Of a DNA stretch of 64,000 nucleotides, positions 35,996 to 44,989 are shown piece after piece; the stretch's first letter is position 1; each line of letters starts with the position of its first letter. The DNA lies in contig NZ_CP114287.1 of NCBI RefSeq assembly GCF_027111295.1, positions 992,001 to 1,056,000 on the forward strand. Reading direction: 5' to 3'. The translations under genes and the position numbers were made by a program. The notes beneath the pieces are model-generated. The model had not been told where the DNA came from and did not search any database. It worked only from the letters and a program-made list of their open reading frames with translations. Source of the DNA: Flavobacterium gelatinilyticum. GTDB taxonomy: Bacteria > Bacteroidota > Bacteroidia > Flavobacteriales > Flavobacteriaceae.

Positions 35996-37351
35996 TTATT
36001 TGCCCAGTTCCGGGTTTAAGTCAATATAATTCTGGTTGATTGGGAAAACATATCCGTCACTGTTTGGTGCCAGAGTGTAGGTGTTTCCTTTAAAAATTCG
36101 TGTGTATGTTTTCTGAAAAGCCGGATCTAAGTTTAAACGGCGCTGATCGAACCAGCGGAAACCTCTTCCTATAAATTCTTTTTGTCTTTCAACAATAGTC
36201 AATTCCAAAGCTTCTTTAGGAGTCGAAGCGCTCAACTGGTAAGTAGTACCGGCTTTGAATCTTTTTGCTCTCAGGATGTTCAGATTGTCAATCGCTTTTT
36301 GTGTCTGGCCTTGTCTTGCATAACATTCGGCAGCAATTAAATACATTTCAGGAACCGATACTCCAACGTTAATTCCGTTTGTATAACTATAGGTTGCAAT
36401 TCCAAAACCTCTTCCGGTATGAGTTGGGTAAAAATTAGTACCTGCAATTGTATAATAATTGTAACGAAGATCGTCTGAACCGTAGCTGTTTAACAAATCG
36501 TTTGACAACGGTGCTCCATTGTAAGACAGTAATATTGTTTTTGAAAATATTATTTCCGGGTTCTGAATCAAAACCGGATAACTGTATCCTGTTGCAAAAG
36601 AGCTTAAATCAATTAAGGCATTTTGCGCCGCCAAAGCTTTTTGTGCATTGTCAAGGCTTAACTGATATGATCCCATATACAAATACGTTCTGGCAAGCAA
36701 AGCATATACGGCTCTTTTTGAAGGCAGTACATTAAACTCCGGTGTGTCCTGAATATCGTTTGCCAATGCACTTGTCAGATCAGAAATAATCTGATCGTAG
36801 ACCTCTCCCACTGTATTTCTTTCTAATGAAGAAAACAAATCCGGTTTCAGTAATAACGGTACTGCTTTTTCTGAATTGGCAGAAGCAGGATTAAACTGCG
36901 GTCCGTATGTATTTACCAGCTGCAAATAAGCAAATGCTCTGTGAACAAACGCCTCGGCATAGATTTCTTTCTTCTCTGCATCTGTTCCGTCCTGGCTTTT
37001 CATTACGCCGTCAAGGATAACATTACTGTAATAAATGGCAAGGTACAAGCCGTTCCAGTCAGAATCTCCCTGCGAAGGATCATAAATTCTGTCCTGCCAG
37101 GTATAACTGTTGCCCCAAATAGAAGTAACATTGTTTTGATATGCCGTTGGGAATTCTACATCGTCATTGGCAAGTAAATAAATACCTCCGGATGATCCCA
37201 TACTGGTGTAATTGTTGGCCAGTCCTCTATAATCAGATGTATATTTTAGGATTCTGTTGTTTCCAACCGGTTCTACTTCAACATAATCTCGGCATGAGCT
37301 CAACAAAAGTACCGGCAGAAAAATATATAGTGTGAATTTTAGAAATTTCAT
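35996..37351 (-). CDS. SusD/RagB-family nutrient-binding lipoprotein
   Basis: About 451 residues from the ATG at 37351, which gives a proper lipoprotein signal (MKFLKFTLYIFLPVLLLSSC); a longer frame start at a TTG would overlap susC. TPR-like helices and the C-terminal block SVPEMYLIAAECYARQGQ with AIDNLNILRAKRFKAG and FRWFDQRRLNLDPAF are typical of RagB/SusD. It sits on the outer face of the outer membrane as the lid of the SusC channel. Peptide rather than glycan binding is suggested by the downstream peptidase genes; no glycoside hydrolase is linked. Confidence 0.88.
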   Translation of the reverse strand: MKFLKFTLYIFLPVLLLSSCRDYVEVEPVGNNRILKYTSDYRGLANNYTSMGSSGGIYLLANDDVEFPTAYQNNVTSIWGNSYTWQDRIYDPSQGDSDWNGLYLAIYYSNVILDGVMKSQDGTDAEKKEIYAEAFVHRAFAYLQLVNTYGPQFNPASANSEKAVPLLLKPDLFSSLERNTVGEVYDQIISDLTSALANDIQDTPEFNVLPSKRAVYALLARTYLYMGSYQLSLDNAQKALAAQNALIDLSSFATGYSYPVLIQNPEIIFSKTILLSYNGAPLSNDLLNSYGSDDLRYNYYTIAGTNFYPTHTGRGFGIATYSYTNGINVGVSVPEMYLIAAECYARQGQTQKAIDNLNILRAKRFKAGTTYQLSASTPKEALELTIVERQKEFIGRGFRWFDQRRLNLDPAFQKTYTRIFKGNTYTLAPNSDGYVFPINQNYIDLNPELGK

Positions 37352-37367
37352 AACGTCTATTTTTAGA

Positions 37368-40300
37368 TTAAAAACTGCAATTGAATTGTAAGGTATAATT
37401 ACGCTGCGGCGCAAGAGTATTGTAATTACCGTTTGATAAATACTGCGGATCAATTCCTAAATCGTTTTTAACCCATAACAATCCTAAATTTCTGGCTGCA
37501 AAATTGAAACTCAATGATTTTATAAAGGTCTTTTCCAGCCATTCTGCCGGTACATTATACCCTAATGAAATCTGCTGCAGCCTCACATTATCTGCAGGAA
37601 GCACATTAATATCAGCAAACTGGTAGCGGTTCAAACTGTTGTAGTTTATATTTGCCAGACCCGGAACATTTGTAAAAGCTTCGTCTCCGGCTTGTCTCCA
37701 ACGGTCTGCTACAAGTTCATCTTTGGCAACTGCACCATACTGAACTCCTGAATAAGACGGGTAATTTTGTAATACTGTATTTCTGAAAACATGTCCGGCA
37801 TAATACGTAATCTGAACGCCCAGTCTGAAGTTTTTATATGAGAAATCATTCATAAAACCTCCAAAATAAGGTGCCACATTTGTCCCCATATATTTAAGAT
37901 CCTCTTTATCAATTGAAGCAATACCCTGATTTGAATTGACAATTGTACCGTCTTTTTTGTAAACCGTTCCCTGTCCGTTTGCATCCAGACCAGCCCAGTT
38001 ATATGCATAAACAGCTCCTAATGATTTACCTAAAATTGGTGCTGCAGAGAAATACTGGTTCGTTGAATTTAAAACATAGCGGGAATCTGTTACTTCGTTT
38101 GTGTTATAGGCAATATTGAAACTGCTGTTCCATTTAAAAGCACGGTTTATAATAACACCAGAAATACTTAAATCAACACCATTTCCGTCAAGAGTTGCTG
38201 TATTATAATTCAGATAACTCCATCCGTAGGTTGGATTATAAGGTAAATTAGCCAAAATGTCTTTTGATTTTTTATAATACACATCGACACCTCCGCGAAG
38301 ACGGTTATTAAAGAATCCGTAATCCAGTCCAACATTAAATGTAGTTGTGGTTTCCCATTTGATTTCAGGATTTTCCGGCAGTGAAATACTAGCTGTTGGA
38401 AGTTGTGTATTAAAATCAATTGATCCAACACTTATAATGGCACTCTGGCTTCCAAAACCGCCGCCAGGAGCGCTTCCTGCTTTACCATACGAAACTCTTA
38501 AAGCCAAATCGCTTAACCAGTTCGTGTTTTTAAACAAAGATTCTTTATTGATATCCCATTTACCTCCTACAGACCACAATGGCAAGGCTCTGTTTTTTCT
38601 AGAAGCCCCCAGCAGATTGTAATCGTCAAAACGCATACTTCCTGACACGTGGTATTTGTTCATAAAATCATACGAACCCAATCCGTAGTAAGATAAATAA
38701 CGGTCTCTGTATTTGCTGATGCTGTTATCTGATGCTCCAATGTAAGTCTGCCATCCGTAAATAGTTGTATAATAAGTTGTAGGATTTACTGACTGCCCTG
38801 AGTTTGTATCCAGATTGTATCCGTAAAATCTCTGGCTTGAACCTTCTCTGCGTTCTTCCCTAACTTCTGAACCTGCTAAAAAGTGTACACTGTTATTGTC
38901 ATTGAAGTTTTTGTTGATATTCATCTGAAAACGCATACTTTGTGACTGGTTTGCACCAAGCGTATTGTACAAATAAGATCCTACCGGAATACCATAAACT
39001 AATTTACCTGCTGTGTTTACAGAAGTCGCTTCGTTAATTAAGTTTCGTGAATAATAGCTTTCCAACTCACTAGTAGACCTCATTTTATTATCTATAGAAG
39101 TATACATCCCCGATGCTTCAAAATTCAGCCAGTTTGTAACCGTTGCTGTCAAAGATGCATTTAATCTTAAATTAGCGCCTTTTGTAATTACATTAGAATA
39201 GTTTAATTCATTTAAATAATTGTAAGACCACGGCAGATATCCTTTGGCTTCAAAACCTTGTGCTACTTCGGGTCTGAAAATAATGTAACGATTAATTCCA
39301 TTTCCGTTTTCATCTGCAATCATATCATACGGACGAAGTGCTGAATTTGATACGTTTGACAATGCTTCATTTGCAGTATTATTAACCTGAAAACTTGATG
39401 AAACATAGTTAATTCCTGTATTGAGTTTCAGAAAGCTTTTGAGCTGAAATGAATTGTTTAAAGTAATACTGTATGACTGAGATTCGTTACCGCGCATGGC
39501 TGCCTGATCTTTATTATAGCCCAATGACAAATAGTAAGTGCTTTTGTCATTTCCGCCGGATACAGACAAATCATATTGTGTGGTTACAGAATTTCGAAGC
39601 AGGTATTTGTTTATCTGATTAAGATTATCGTTTTGCCCAAGCTGGGTTAACAACTGATCACGTTCTGATATTGAAATATCCCCGCGCTGTTGTCTGAAAA
39701 TAATTTCCTGAGCTGCACTTGGATTTTTTGCCTGCCAGTTGCTTATGTTATCTGTTACAAATCCGCCGGTTACTAAATCTTTTTCATAGTCAATGTACTG
39801 AGCCGTATTCATAACACGCAATTTGCCTAAATCCATTTTTTCACCTATAGTTGTAGTGGTGCTGAAATTAATTGACGGTTCTGCTTTTTTTCCTTTTTTA
39901 GTTACTACAACTACTACACCGTTTGCTGCACGCGAACCCCAGATAGAACTTGCCGCGGCATCTTTTAAAACGGTGATACTTTCAACATCGTCCGGATTTA
40001 GATAACTCAATATTGAACCTCCCGAAACACCTCTTTTACTAAACGCAAAATCATTTATAGGCTGCGGAAAACCATCAATTACAATTAAAGGCGGGGTTGC
40101 ACTGTAACTGTTTGTACCTCTAATAGCAATACTGCCCGTTCTTGGATCAACATTTACACCAGCCAGTTTTCCTTCAAGTCTTTGTGTAATATCTACAGTT
40201 GGAACTTCTGCCAGTTCTTTTGATCCAATTACTTCAAATGCGCCCGTTACTCTTTCTTTCGGAATATCTGTATATCCGTTTGAAGCTACAATTGCAACGC

Positions 40301-40931
40301 CTGATAATTCCATAACATCCGGGGTAAGAACTACATTAATTACTCTTTGTTTTCCTACCAGAACAGATTTTGTTTTATATCCTAAATATTCAAATCGAAG
40401 GGAATCTGAGGCAGTAACGGCAAGTCGGTAATCTCCTTTTTCACGTGTAATGTCCCAGCTTTGCTTTCCTGCAATTAAAACATTTACTCCAATTAAAGGA
40501 TTACCGCTTTTATCAGTCACAACTCCTGTTACTTCAAACTGCTGTTGTTCCTGCTGCTGGATTTTTCTATTTTTTTTGATAACAATCTGCTTGTCAATAA
40601 TAGTATAGCTCAGTCCGGTATCAGACAAAGCCGCGTTTAAAATTTCAGGAACTGTACCGTATTGCTCTAAGTTTACTTTTTTAGCAGACGATAACAAATC
40701 ATCATTGTAAAAAAATACATAATCACTTTTTTGCTGAATGGTGGTAAACAGCGACTGAAGTGAAGCACCTTTAACCTTTATCGAGATTTCATTCTGTGCT
40801 TTGGCACCAATCGCGTATATACTGGTTATTCCTAAATAGAGAACTAAAATGGAGACTCTCATAAATAAAATAAAAGTAAGGTTGATGATTTTTTTAGGCA
40901 ATAGAAAGCCTATATCATGATTTTTATTCAT
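37368..40931 (-). CDS. SusC/RagA-family TonB-linked transporter with STN signalling domain
   Basis: 1187 residues. After the signal peptide (ending near IGAKAQN) comes a secretin/TonB short N-terminal (STN) domain (ISIKVKGASLQSLFTTIQQK to VIKKN), then a carboxypeptidase-D-like domain (VTGVVTDKSGNPLIGVNV), the plug with SIAIRGTNSYSATPPLIVID and a large barrel ending in YTLQFNCSF. The STN domain marks it as a transducer that signals to the FecR anti-sigma factor encoded upstream. It lies 16 bp before the susD start and imports the substrate captured by SusD. The 161-bp space before it suggests its own sigma-dependent promoter. Confidence 0.9.
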   Translation of the reverse strand: MNKNHDIGFLLPKKIINLTFILFMRVSILVLYLGITSIYAIGAKAQNEISIKVKGASLQSLFTTIQQKSDYVFFYNDDLLSSAKKVNLEQYGTVPEILNAALSDTGLSYTIIDKQIVIKKNRKIQQQEQQQFEVTGVVTDKSGNPLIGVNVLIAGKQSWDITREKGDYRLAVTASDSLRFEYLGYKTKSVLVGKQRVINVVLTPDVMELSGVAIVASNGYTDIPKERVTGAFEVIGSKELAEVPTVDITQRLEGKLAGVNVDPRTGSIAIRGTNSYSATPPLIVIDGFPQPINDFAFSKRGVSGGSILSYLNPDDVESITVLKDAAASSIWGSRAANGVVVVVTKKGKKAEPSINFSTTTTIGEKMDLGKLRVMNTAQYIDYEKDLVTGGFVTDNISNWQAKNPSAAQEIIFRQQRGDISISERDQLLTQLGQNDNLNQINKYLLRNSVTTQYDLSVSGGNDKSTYYLSLGYNKDQAAMRGNESQSYSITLNNSFQLKSFLKLNTGINYVSSSFQVNNTANEALSNVSNSALRPYDMIADENGNGINRYIIFRPEVAQGFEAKGYLPWSYNYLNELNYSNVITKGANLRLNASLTATVTNWLNFEASGMYTSIDNKMRSTSELESYYSRNLINEATSVNTAGKLVYGIPVGSYLYNTLGANQSQSMRFQMNINKNFNDNNSVHFLAGSEVREERREGSSQRFYGYNLDTNSGQSVNPTTYYTTIYGWQTYIGASDNSISKYRDRYLSYYGLGSYDFMNKYHVSGSMRFDDYNLLGASRKNRALPLWSVGGKWDINKESLFKNTNWLSDLALRVSYGKAGSAPGGGFGSQSAIISVGSIDFNTQLPTASISLPENPEIKWETTTTFNVGLDYGFFNNRLRGGVDVYYKKSKDILANLPYNPTYGWSYLNYNTATLDGNGVDLSISGVIINRAFKWNSSFNIAYNTNEVTDSRYVLNSTNQYFSAAPILGKSLGAVYAYNWAGLDANGQGTVYKKDGTIVNSNQGIASIDKEDLKYMGTNVAPYFGGFMNDFSYKNFRLGVQITYYAGHVFRNTVLQNYPSYSGVQYGAVAKDELVADRWRQAGDEAFTNVPGLANINYNSLNRYQFADINVLPADNVRLQQISLGYNVPAEWLEKTFIKSLSFNFAARNLGLLWVKNDLGIDPQYLSNGNYNTLAPQRNYTLQFNCSF

Positions 40932-40985
40932 AATTTTGTTTTAGTTATTTCAATAATTGCAACAGCAATTAAAAATTCTACATAG

Positions 40986-41018
40986 CCAAAAGATGTTCCA
41001 GCATCTTTTGGTTTTTTT
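40986..41018 (+). terminator. Perfect hairpin with T-run, opposite to the surrounding genes
   Basis: CCAAAAGATG and CATCTTTTGG (10 bp, 6-nt loop) are followed on the plus strand by seven T. All genes here are on the minus strand, so it would end antisense transcription leaving susC, or form a structure in the susC leader. Confidence 0.55.
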
Positions 41019-41092
41019 TAATGGCTAGGTTAGTTAAATATTCGAAATCTTTATTTAATCATAGGCAGGACTTGTTTTTTGGTTCATTAATA

Positions 41093-42154
41093 CTAGTTAA
41101 TAGTTATTTCTCTGTTTTCAGCATCGTACACGAATTCCAGTCCGGTAGTTGCTTCAAGTGTTTTTACGACTTTATCTAAATCATCATTCAGTTTAAATGC
41201 TCCTGAATACGTTTCTTTTGGGCTTACTTCTTTGTTTTTCAATACAAAATCAACATTGTAGTAGCGGGTTAATTTGTCTAATACCAGCGAAAGTCTTTCC
41301 TGATTGAATTCATAATAGCCTTTTCTCCACGAAAACAAAGACTCAACATTTTGAACAGACGTTTTTATTGTCTGTTGTTTTTTGTCTAAAGCCGCAATCA
41401 TTCCCGGTTTCAGAACAGCCTGAATCGTATCGCTTCCAAAAAATCCTTTTTTAGCATACGCCACCTGTACTTTTCCGCGCAGCAAAGCAGTTGAAACTTT
41501 TGCATCACCAGGATAACAGCTTACATCAAATAAGGTCCCCAATACACGCACGCTGTAATTGTTGGCTGCACGCACAAAAAATGGTTTTTCGGCATTATGC
41601 GCAACATCAAAAATTCCTTCGCCTTCCAAAAATACCTCTCTATTTTCTCCTGAAAACGAAGTGGGGTAAATCAGTTTCGAACCGGAATTCAGCCATACAA
41701 GCGTACCGTCGGCCAGACTTAACTGCGCTCTTTTCCCGTAAGGAACCAAAACTTTGTTGTATTGTAATTCAGTCGATTTTTTCTGATTAATCTGTTTGTC
41801 ATTTACCTGAATTTTATTTCCCGAAGCATCATACGCGATTGTAGTACTGTCTCCAATTGTAACGGCTTCCTGATTAGCTAATACCAGTTTTACCTGATCG
41901 CTTTTTTCGAAAGATTCAGGACTTTCTGCACTATTGGCAAACTGCTCAATCGGACTTAACTGTACTGACTGCGGGTCTTGTTTTACAACTGTAACAAGTC
42001 CTAATAAGATACAAAACACGGCAGCTACGCTCCAGGAAGCAATCCGCAGTCTTTTTCGTCTCACGCGTCTTTTCTCGAAAGCAATACTTTCGGCGATTCT
42101 CGCTTTTAAATCGGCTTTGGCTTCTTTAGGTAAAATTTTGAAATTTGGGTACAA
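41093..42154 (-). CDS. FecR-family anti-sigma factor
   Basis: 353 residues. A cytoplasmic N-terminus (ARIAESIAFEKRRVRRKR) is followed by one transmembrane helix (SWSVAAVFCILLGLVTVV) and a periplasmic FecR domain (VPYGKRAQLSLADGTLVWLN, GEGIFDVAHNAEKPFFV) with a C-terminal DUF4974-like segment (LVLDKLTRYYNVDFVL). It relays the signal from the SusC STN domain to the ECF sigma factor. The frame starts with TTG at 42154; no ATG is available upstream in frame. It lies 87 bp after the sigma gene. Confidence 0.88.
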   Translation of the reverse strand: MYPNFKILPKEAKADLKARIAESIAFEKRRVRRKRLRIASWSVAAVFCILLGLVTVVKQDPQSVQLSPIEQFANSAESPESFEKSDQVKLVLANQEAVTIGDSTTIAYDASGNKIQVNDKQINQKKSTELQYNKVLVPYGKRAQLSLADGTLVWLNSGSKLIYPTSFSGENREVFLEGEGIFDVAHNAEKPFFVRAANNYSVRVLGTLFDVSCYPGDAKVSTALLRGKVQVAYAKKGFFGSDTIQAVLKPGMIAALDKKQQTIKTSVQNVESLFSWRKGYYEFNQERLSLVLDKLTRYYNVDFVLKNKEVSPKETYSGAFKLNDDLDKVVKTLEATTGLEFVYDAENREITIN

Positions 42155-42241
42155 AATATTTTTCTTTTAGGTTCTTCTATTACTATAAGAACCAAAAGCC
42201 AAAAACATAGACAAAAAAAATAATGTTTTTTTAAAGTTTTT

Positions 42242-42784
42242 TTAAAGCTTACCCCTCAACTCCTTTAAAGACCTGTAAATTAAGGTCCTGCATGATTCTA
42301 GACTTATTTCTAAAACAGCAGAAATTTCCTCATAAGACAAATCTTCGCTAAAACGAAGATGAAGTGCATAACGCTGTTTTTTGGTTAGAGAAGACAAAGC
42401 AACGGCTAAATTGGCATTTCTGTTTAAGGTAGTTTCATTGAAGATTAATTCATCTTCAGTCGAATCGGTTTTGTACATGCCCTCGCCCACAATGTCAAGG
42501 CTGACAATTTTCGTCTGGGATTTTAATTTTTTGAAAAGGTCGTTCTGAAGCGATTTAAATAAATAAGACTTTACCACAACATCAGCGGCAATGGTCTTAC
42601 GATAGCGGTGAATATCTACAAAAACATCATGTATGGCATCCTGCACCAAGGATTCATCATTAGTGTACTGCATTCCAAATGTAAAAAGTATATTTATGTA
42701 TCGATCATATAATTCATGATAAGCGCCAACATCTCCTTTTTTTATTTGACCCCATAAATCTATATCTTTCTTTTCATTCTTCAT
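42242..42784 (-). CDS. ECF sigma factor (FecI-like sigma-70 family)
   Basis: 180 residues, the usual size. Region 2 contains YHELYDRYINILFTFGMQYT and LVQDAIHDVFVDIHRYR. Region 4 contains LTKKQRYALHLRFSEDLSYE and EISLESCRTLIYRSLKELR. It leads the sigma, anti-sigma, susC, susD, TlpA, S9 gene series and should activate the susC promoter once FecR receives the transporter's signal. A good promoter with both elements lies just upstream. Confidence 0.9.
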   Translation of the reverse strand: MKNEKKDIDLWGQIKKGDVGAYHELYDRYINILFTFGMQYTNDESLVQDAIHDVFVDIHRYRKTIAADVVVKSYLFKSLQNDLFKKLKSQTKIVSLDIVGEGMYKTDSTEDELIFNETTLNRNANLAVALSSLTKKQRYALHLRFSEDLSYEEISAVLEISLESCRTLIYRSLKELRGKL

Positions 42785-42819
42785 TGAAGATTTTCCCGCT
42801 TTTAGACTACTTTTCTATA

Positions 42820-42848
42820 CAAAACTAAATAAATTAAAAAATTCTCAA
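42820..42848 (-). promoter_or_regulatory. Promoter of the ECF sigma gene
   Basis: On the minus strand TTG (42848-42846), an 18-nt spacer and TAGTTTTG (42827-42820) match the Bacteroidota -33/-7 housekeeping promoter. It lies 35 nt upstream of the ATG. Confidence 0.6.
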
Positions 42849-43197
42849 TTTATTTTTCATAATTATTTCGAAGATTGCTAATAATTATCAAAACCTCAAA
42901 AAAGACTTCTCTATTTCCTTTTTTTATAATTTTTCAGCAGATAATTTCTCTTAAATAGATTATGTAAAAATTCAGTTCAAAAATTTATTATTCCTATTCT
43001 TACGAGGATTTTTCGGCTGTAATCTTTATACTACAAAGAATTAGATACGAAAAATTTAAAAAAGCGGATTTTCGTCCCGCCAAACAAAAAATTGAAACAA
43101 ATCTTTATCTTTTCGTGAAATAAAAGCTGCGTACCGTACGTTAAATTTATTTGCATAATCTTGTTTTTTTCTTTTCTCTGGTTTTGCAGACGCCAAA

Positions 43198-43281
43198 ATG
43201 ACTCACAAATTTCATTCTAAGAAAACCCGCACATGTGAATTGTGTAACAAACTAATAAAATTCTGTAAGTCAACACAATAA
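43198..43281 (+). CDS. Possible 27-residue Cys-containing peptide, uncertain
   Basis: ATG at 43198 opens MTHKFHSKKTRTCELCNKLI followed by KFCKSTQ and TAA. The CELC and a third Cys resemble half of a zinc finger. It is very short, ends 46 bp before the better-supported peptide gene, and has no clear promoter of its own. It may be chance. Confidence 0.2.
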   Translation: MTHKFHSKKTRTCELCNKLIKFCKSTQ

Positions 43282-43290
43282 CTCCTGACG

Positions 43291-43298
43291 TATTTTTG
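43291..43298 (+). promoter_or_regulatory. -7 element (TATTTTTG) before the 55-residue peptide gene
   Basis: Exact TAnnTTTG match, 29 nt upstream of the ATG at 43328. No TTG at -33. Confidence 0.45.
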
Positions 43299-43327
43299 AA
43301 ATCCCTAAAATTAAAACGATCATAGTC

Positions 43328-43495
43328 ATGGAAAGTACAAGAACAAACAGCAGCGAGAATTTTGGCAGATGTATCCCTCAGACCACCCTGTATCCGGGAG
43401 ATAATAACGAACTTATATTCCTGAAAACCTACAGCGGCGACTGGGGCGACTGGGACGAAAAAGCCGATACGACGATTTGCGATCCGAGTATTTAA
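43328..43495 (+). CDS. 55-residue peptide, unknown, in its own transcription unit
   Basis: Reads MESTRTNSSENFGRCIPQTT, then a middle with LYPGDNNELIFLKTYSGDWG and a tail DWDEKADTTICDPSI. Two cysteines (15 and 51), no signal peptide, no hydrophobic helix, and an acidic Trp-rich segment GDWGDWDEKAD. The base composition is clearly more GC-rich than the flanking spacer, which supports coding. An exact -7 element lies upstream and a perfect terminator downstream. It sits 366 bp before the type III PKS gene cluster. A ribosomal peptide precursor, a small regulator or a phage/defence peptide are all possible; no family was recognised. Confidence 0.55.
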   Translation: MESTRTNSSENFGRCIPQTTLYPGDNNELIFLKTYSGDWGDWDEKADTTICDPSI

Positions 43496-43553
43496 AACTT
43501 TGACTAAAAAAACCAATTCAATAAAACGAGATTTTATTCCATCATAAAAAGTT

Positions 43554-43584
43554 AATGCTGTTATTCTGTAACAGCATTTTTTTT
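43554..43584 (+). terminator. Intrinsic terminator of the 55-residue peptide gene
   Basis: AATGCTGTTA (43554-43563) pairs perfectly with TAACAGCATT (43569-43578), followed by a run of T. It lies 58 bp past the stop codon. Confidence 0.85.
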
Positions 43585-43861
43585 GTTTTAAACTGTATAT
43601 TCTTAACCTTTGGGTGGAATTAATTTTTGTCTGGTTTTATCTTAATGGTTAGATTTAATCTGCGTACATCTGTATTATTTTTTTTAATCTGCGTGAAAAA
43701 TCTATGAGCAAAAAAGTATTTCAAGCAGATTAAATTAGATTTTATTTATTTAAAAGAGTTTCAAATTTTTAACTGAATCTTTAAATATCTCCACCTTTAA
43801 AATTTAAAAATTCAGTAAATTATGTAAACGATATTACATTTTTTATACCTAATTTGGTGGT
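43585..43861 (+). other. Leader region of the type III PKS operon with repeat fragments
   Basis: AT-rich with two copies of TTTAATCTGCGT and a GAAAAATCTATGAGC word, the same family as the tandem repeat at 30.9-31.3 kb. The operon promoter should lie here, but no exact TAnnTTTG element was found; ATACCTAATTTGG just before the ATG is a near match. No coding sequence seen. Confidence 0.35.
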
Positions 43862-44989
43862 ATGAGAACAAATCCTGATGTAGTGATTATTGGCGGCGGC
43901 CTTGCTGGTCTGGCAGGAGCTGTACACTTGTCTAAACAAGGATTACAGGTTATTCTTATTGAAAAAACGGCTTATCCAAGACACAAAGTCTGCGGCGAAT
44001 ATATCTCAAACGAAATTCTGCCTTACCTTAACTGGCTGGATATTGATGTTTCTGAACTTCATCCCACAGCTATTTCAAATTTCGAATTTACCGCCCAGAA
44101 CGGCACAACTGCAAAAACGAAACTTCCTTTGGGCGGATTCGGGATCAGCCGCTATACACTGGATCATTTTTTATTTGAAAAAGCAGTGCAAAACGGCTGT
44201 CAGGTTATTACAGAAACTGTTACAGATATTTCTTTTGCCGATGATCTTTTCACTATAAAAACTTCAGAACAAATTTTATCCTCAAAAATCGTTTTGGGAG
44301 CTTACGGAAAACGCTCGAATATCGATCAGGTTCTTTCTCGCGATTTTATTTCTAAAAAATCTCCGTGGCTGGCTGTAAAAGCACATTACAAAGGCGATTT
44401 TGATACTGATCTTGTTGCTTTACACAATTTTCAGGGCGGTTACTGCGGAATTTCAAAAGTTGAAAACGGCCTGATAAATATTTGTTATCTGGCCGATTAT
44501 GAAACTTTTAAGAAATACAAAAACATAGACGATTATCAGAAAGCCGTTCTGTACAAAAACAAAAAACTTAAACTGGTTTTAGAAAACAGTACGCAGGTAT
44601 TCGACAAGCCGCTTACTATAAGCCAGATTTCGTTTGATAAAAAACTTCCGGTCGAGAATCATATCCTTATGATTGGCGATACGGCAGGGCTTATACACCC
44701 AATGTGCGGCAACGGAATGGCAATGGCGATTCACAGTGCGAAAATAGCAGCCGAACTTGTTATTGATTTTCATCATGGAAAAATAGAATCACGCAGCGTA
44801 TTAGAAAAAAGATATGTCACGGCATGGAAGAAAAATTTCAGCAGAAGAATGTTTATCGGGAGAATTCTGGCCCGTGTCTTAACCCATAAAAAATTTACAC
44901 ATATTATGACTTCCGCCGCTGCATCGATGCCTTTTATATTATCGGCCATCATCAGACAAACACACGGCAGTCCTATAACTATTAATTAA
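43862..44989 (+). CDS. FAD-dependent oxidoreductase (geranylgeranyl-reductase-like), type III PKS cluster
   Basis: 375 residues. The Rossmann FAD-binding motif is VVIIGGGLAGLAGAVHLSKQ, followed by EKTAYPRHKVCGEYIS, the typical R-x-K-x-C-G-E pattern of the geranylgeranyl-reductase/halogenase branch. The second FAD motif is MIGDTAGLIHPMCGNGMAMA. The C-terminus has a basic, hydrophobic segment that may touch membranes. In this setting it should reduce, desaturate or hydroxylate the polyketide or its acyl chain; a reductase acting on a double bond and a phenol hydroxylase are both possible. It is the first gene of a seven-gene operon and its stop codon touches the next start. Confidence 0.82.
   Translation: MRTNPDVVIIGGGLAGLAGAVHLSKQGLQVILIEKTAYPRHKVCGEYISNEILPYLNWLDIDVSELHPTAISNFEFTAQNGTTAKTKLPLGGFGISRYTLDHFLFEKAVQNGCQVITETVTDISFADDLFTIKTSEQILSSKIVLGAYGKRSNIDQVLSRDFISKKSPWLAVKAHYKGDFDTDLVALHNFQGGYCGISKVENGLINICYLADYETFKKYKNIDDYQKAVLYKNKKLKLVLENSTQVFDKPLTISQISFDKKLPVENHILMIGDTAGLIHPMCGNGMAMAIHSAKIAAELVIDFHHGKIESRSVLEKRYVTAWKKNFSRRMFIGRILARVLTHKKFTHIMTSAAASMPFILSAIIRQTHGSPITIN

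Noticed and set aside
43217..43516. Minus-strand frame opposite the 55-residue peptide
   Set aside because: The plus-strand frame has the promoter-like element and terminator in the right order; the opposite frame is a shadow of its GC-rich codons.
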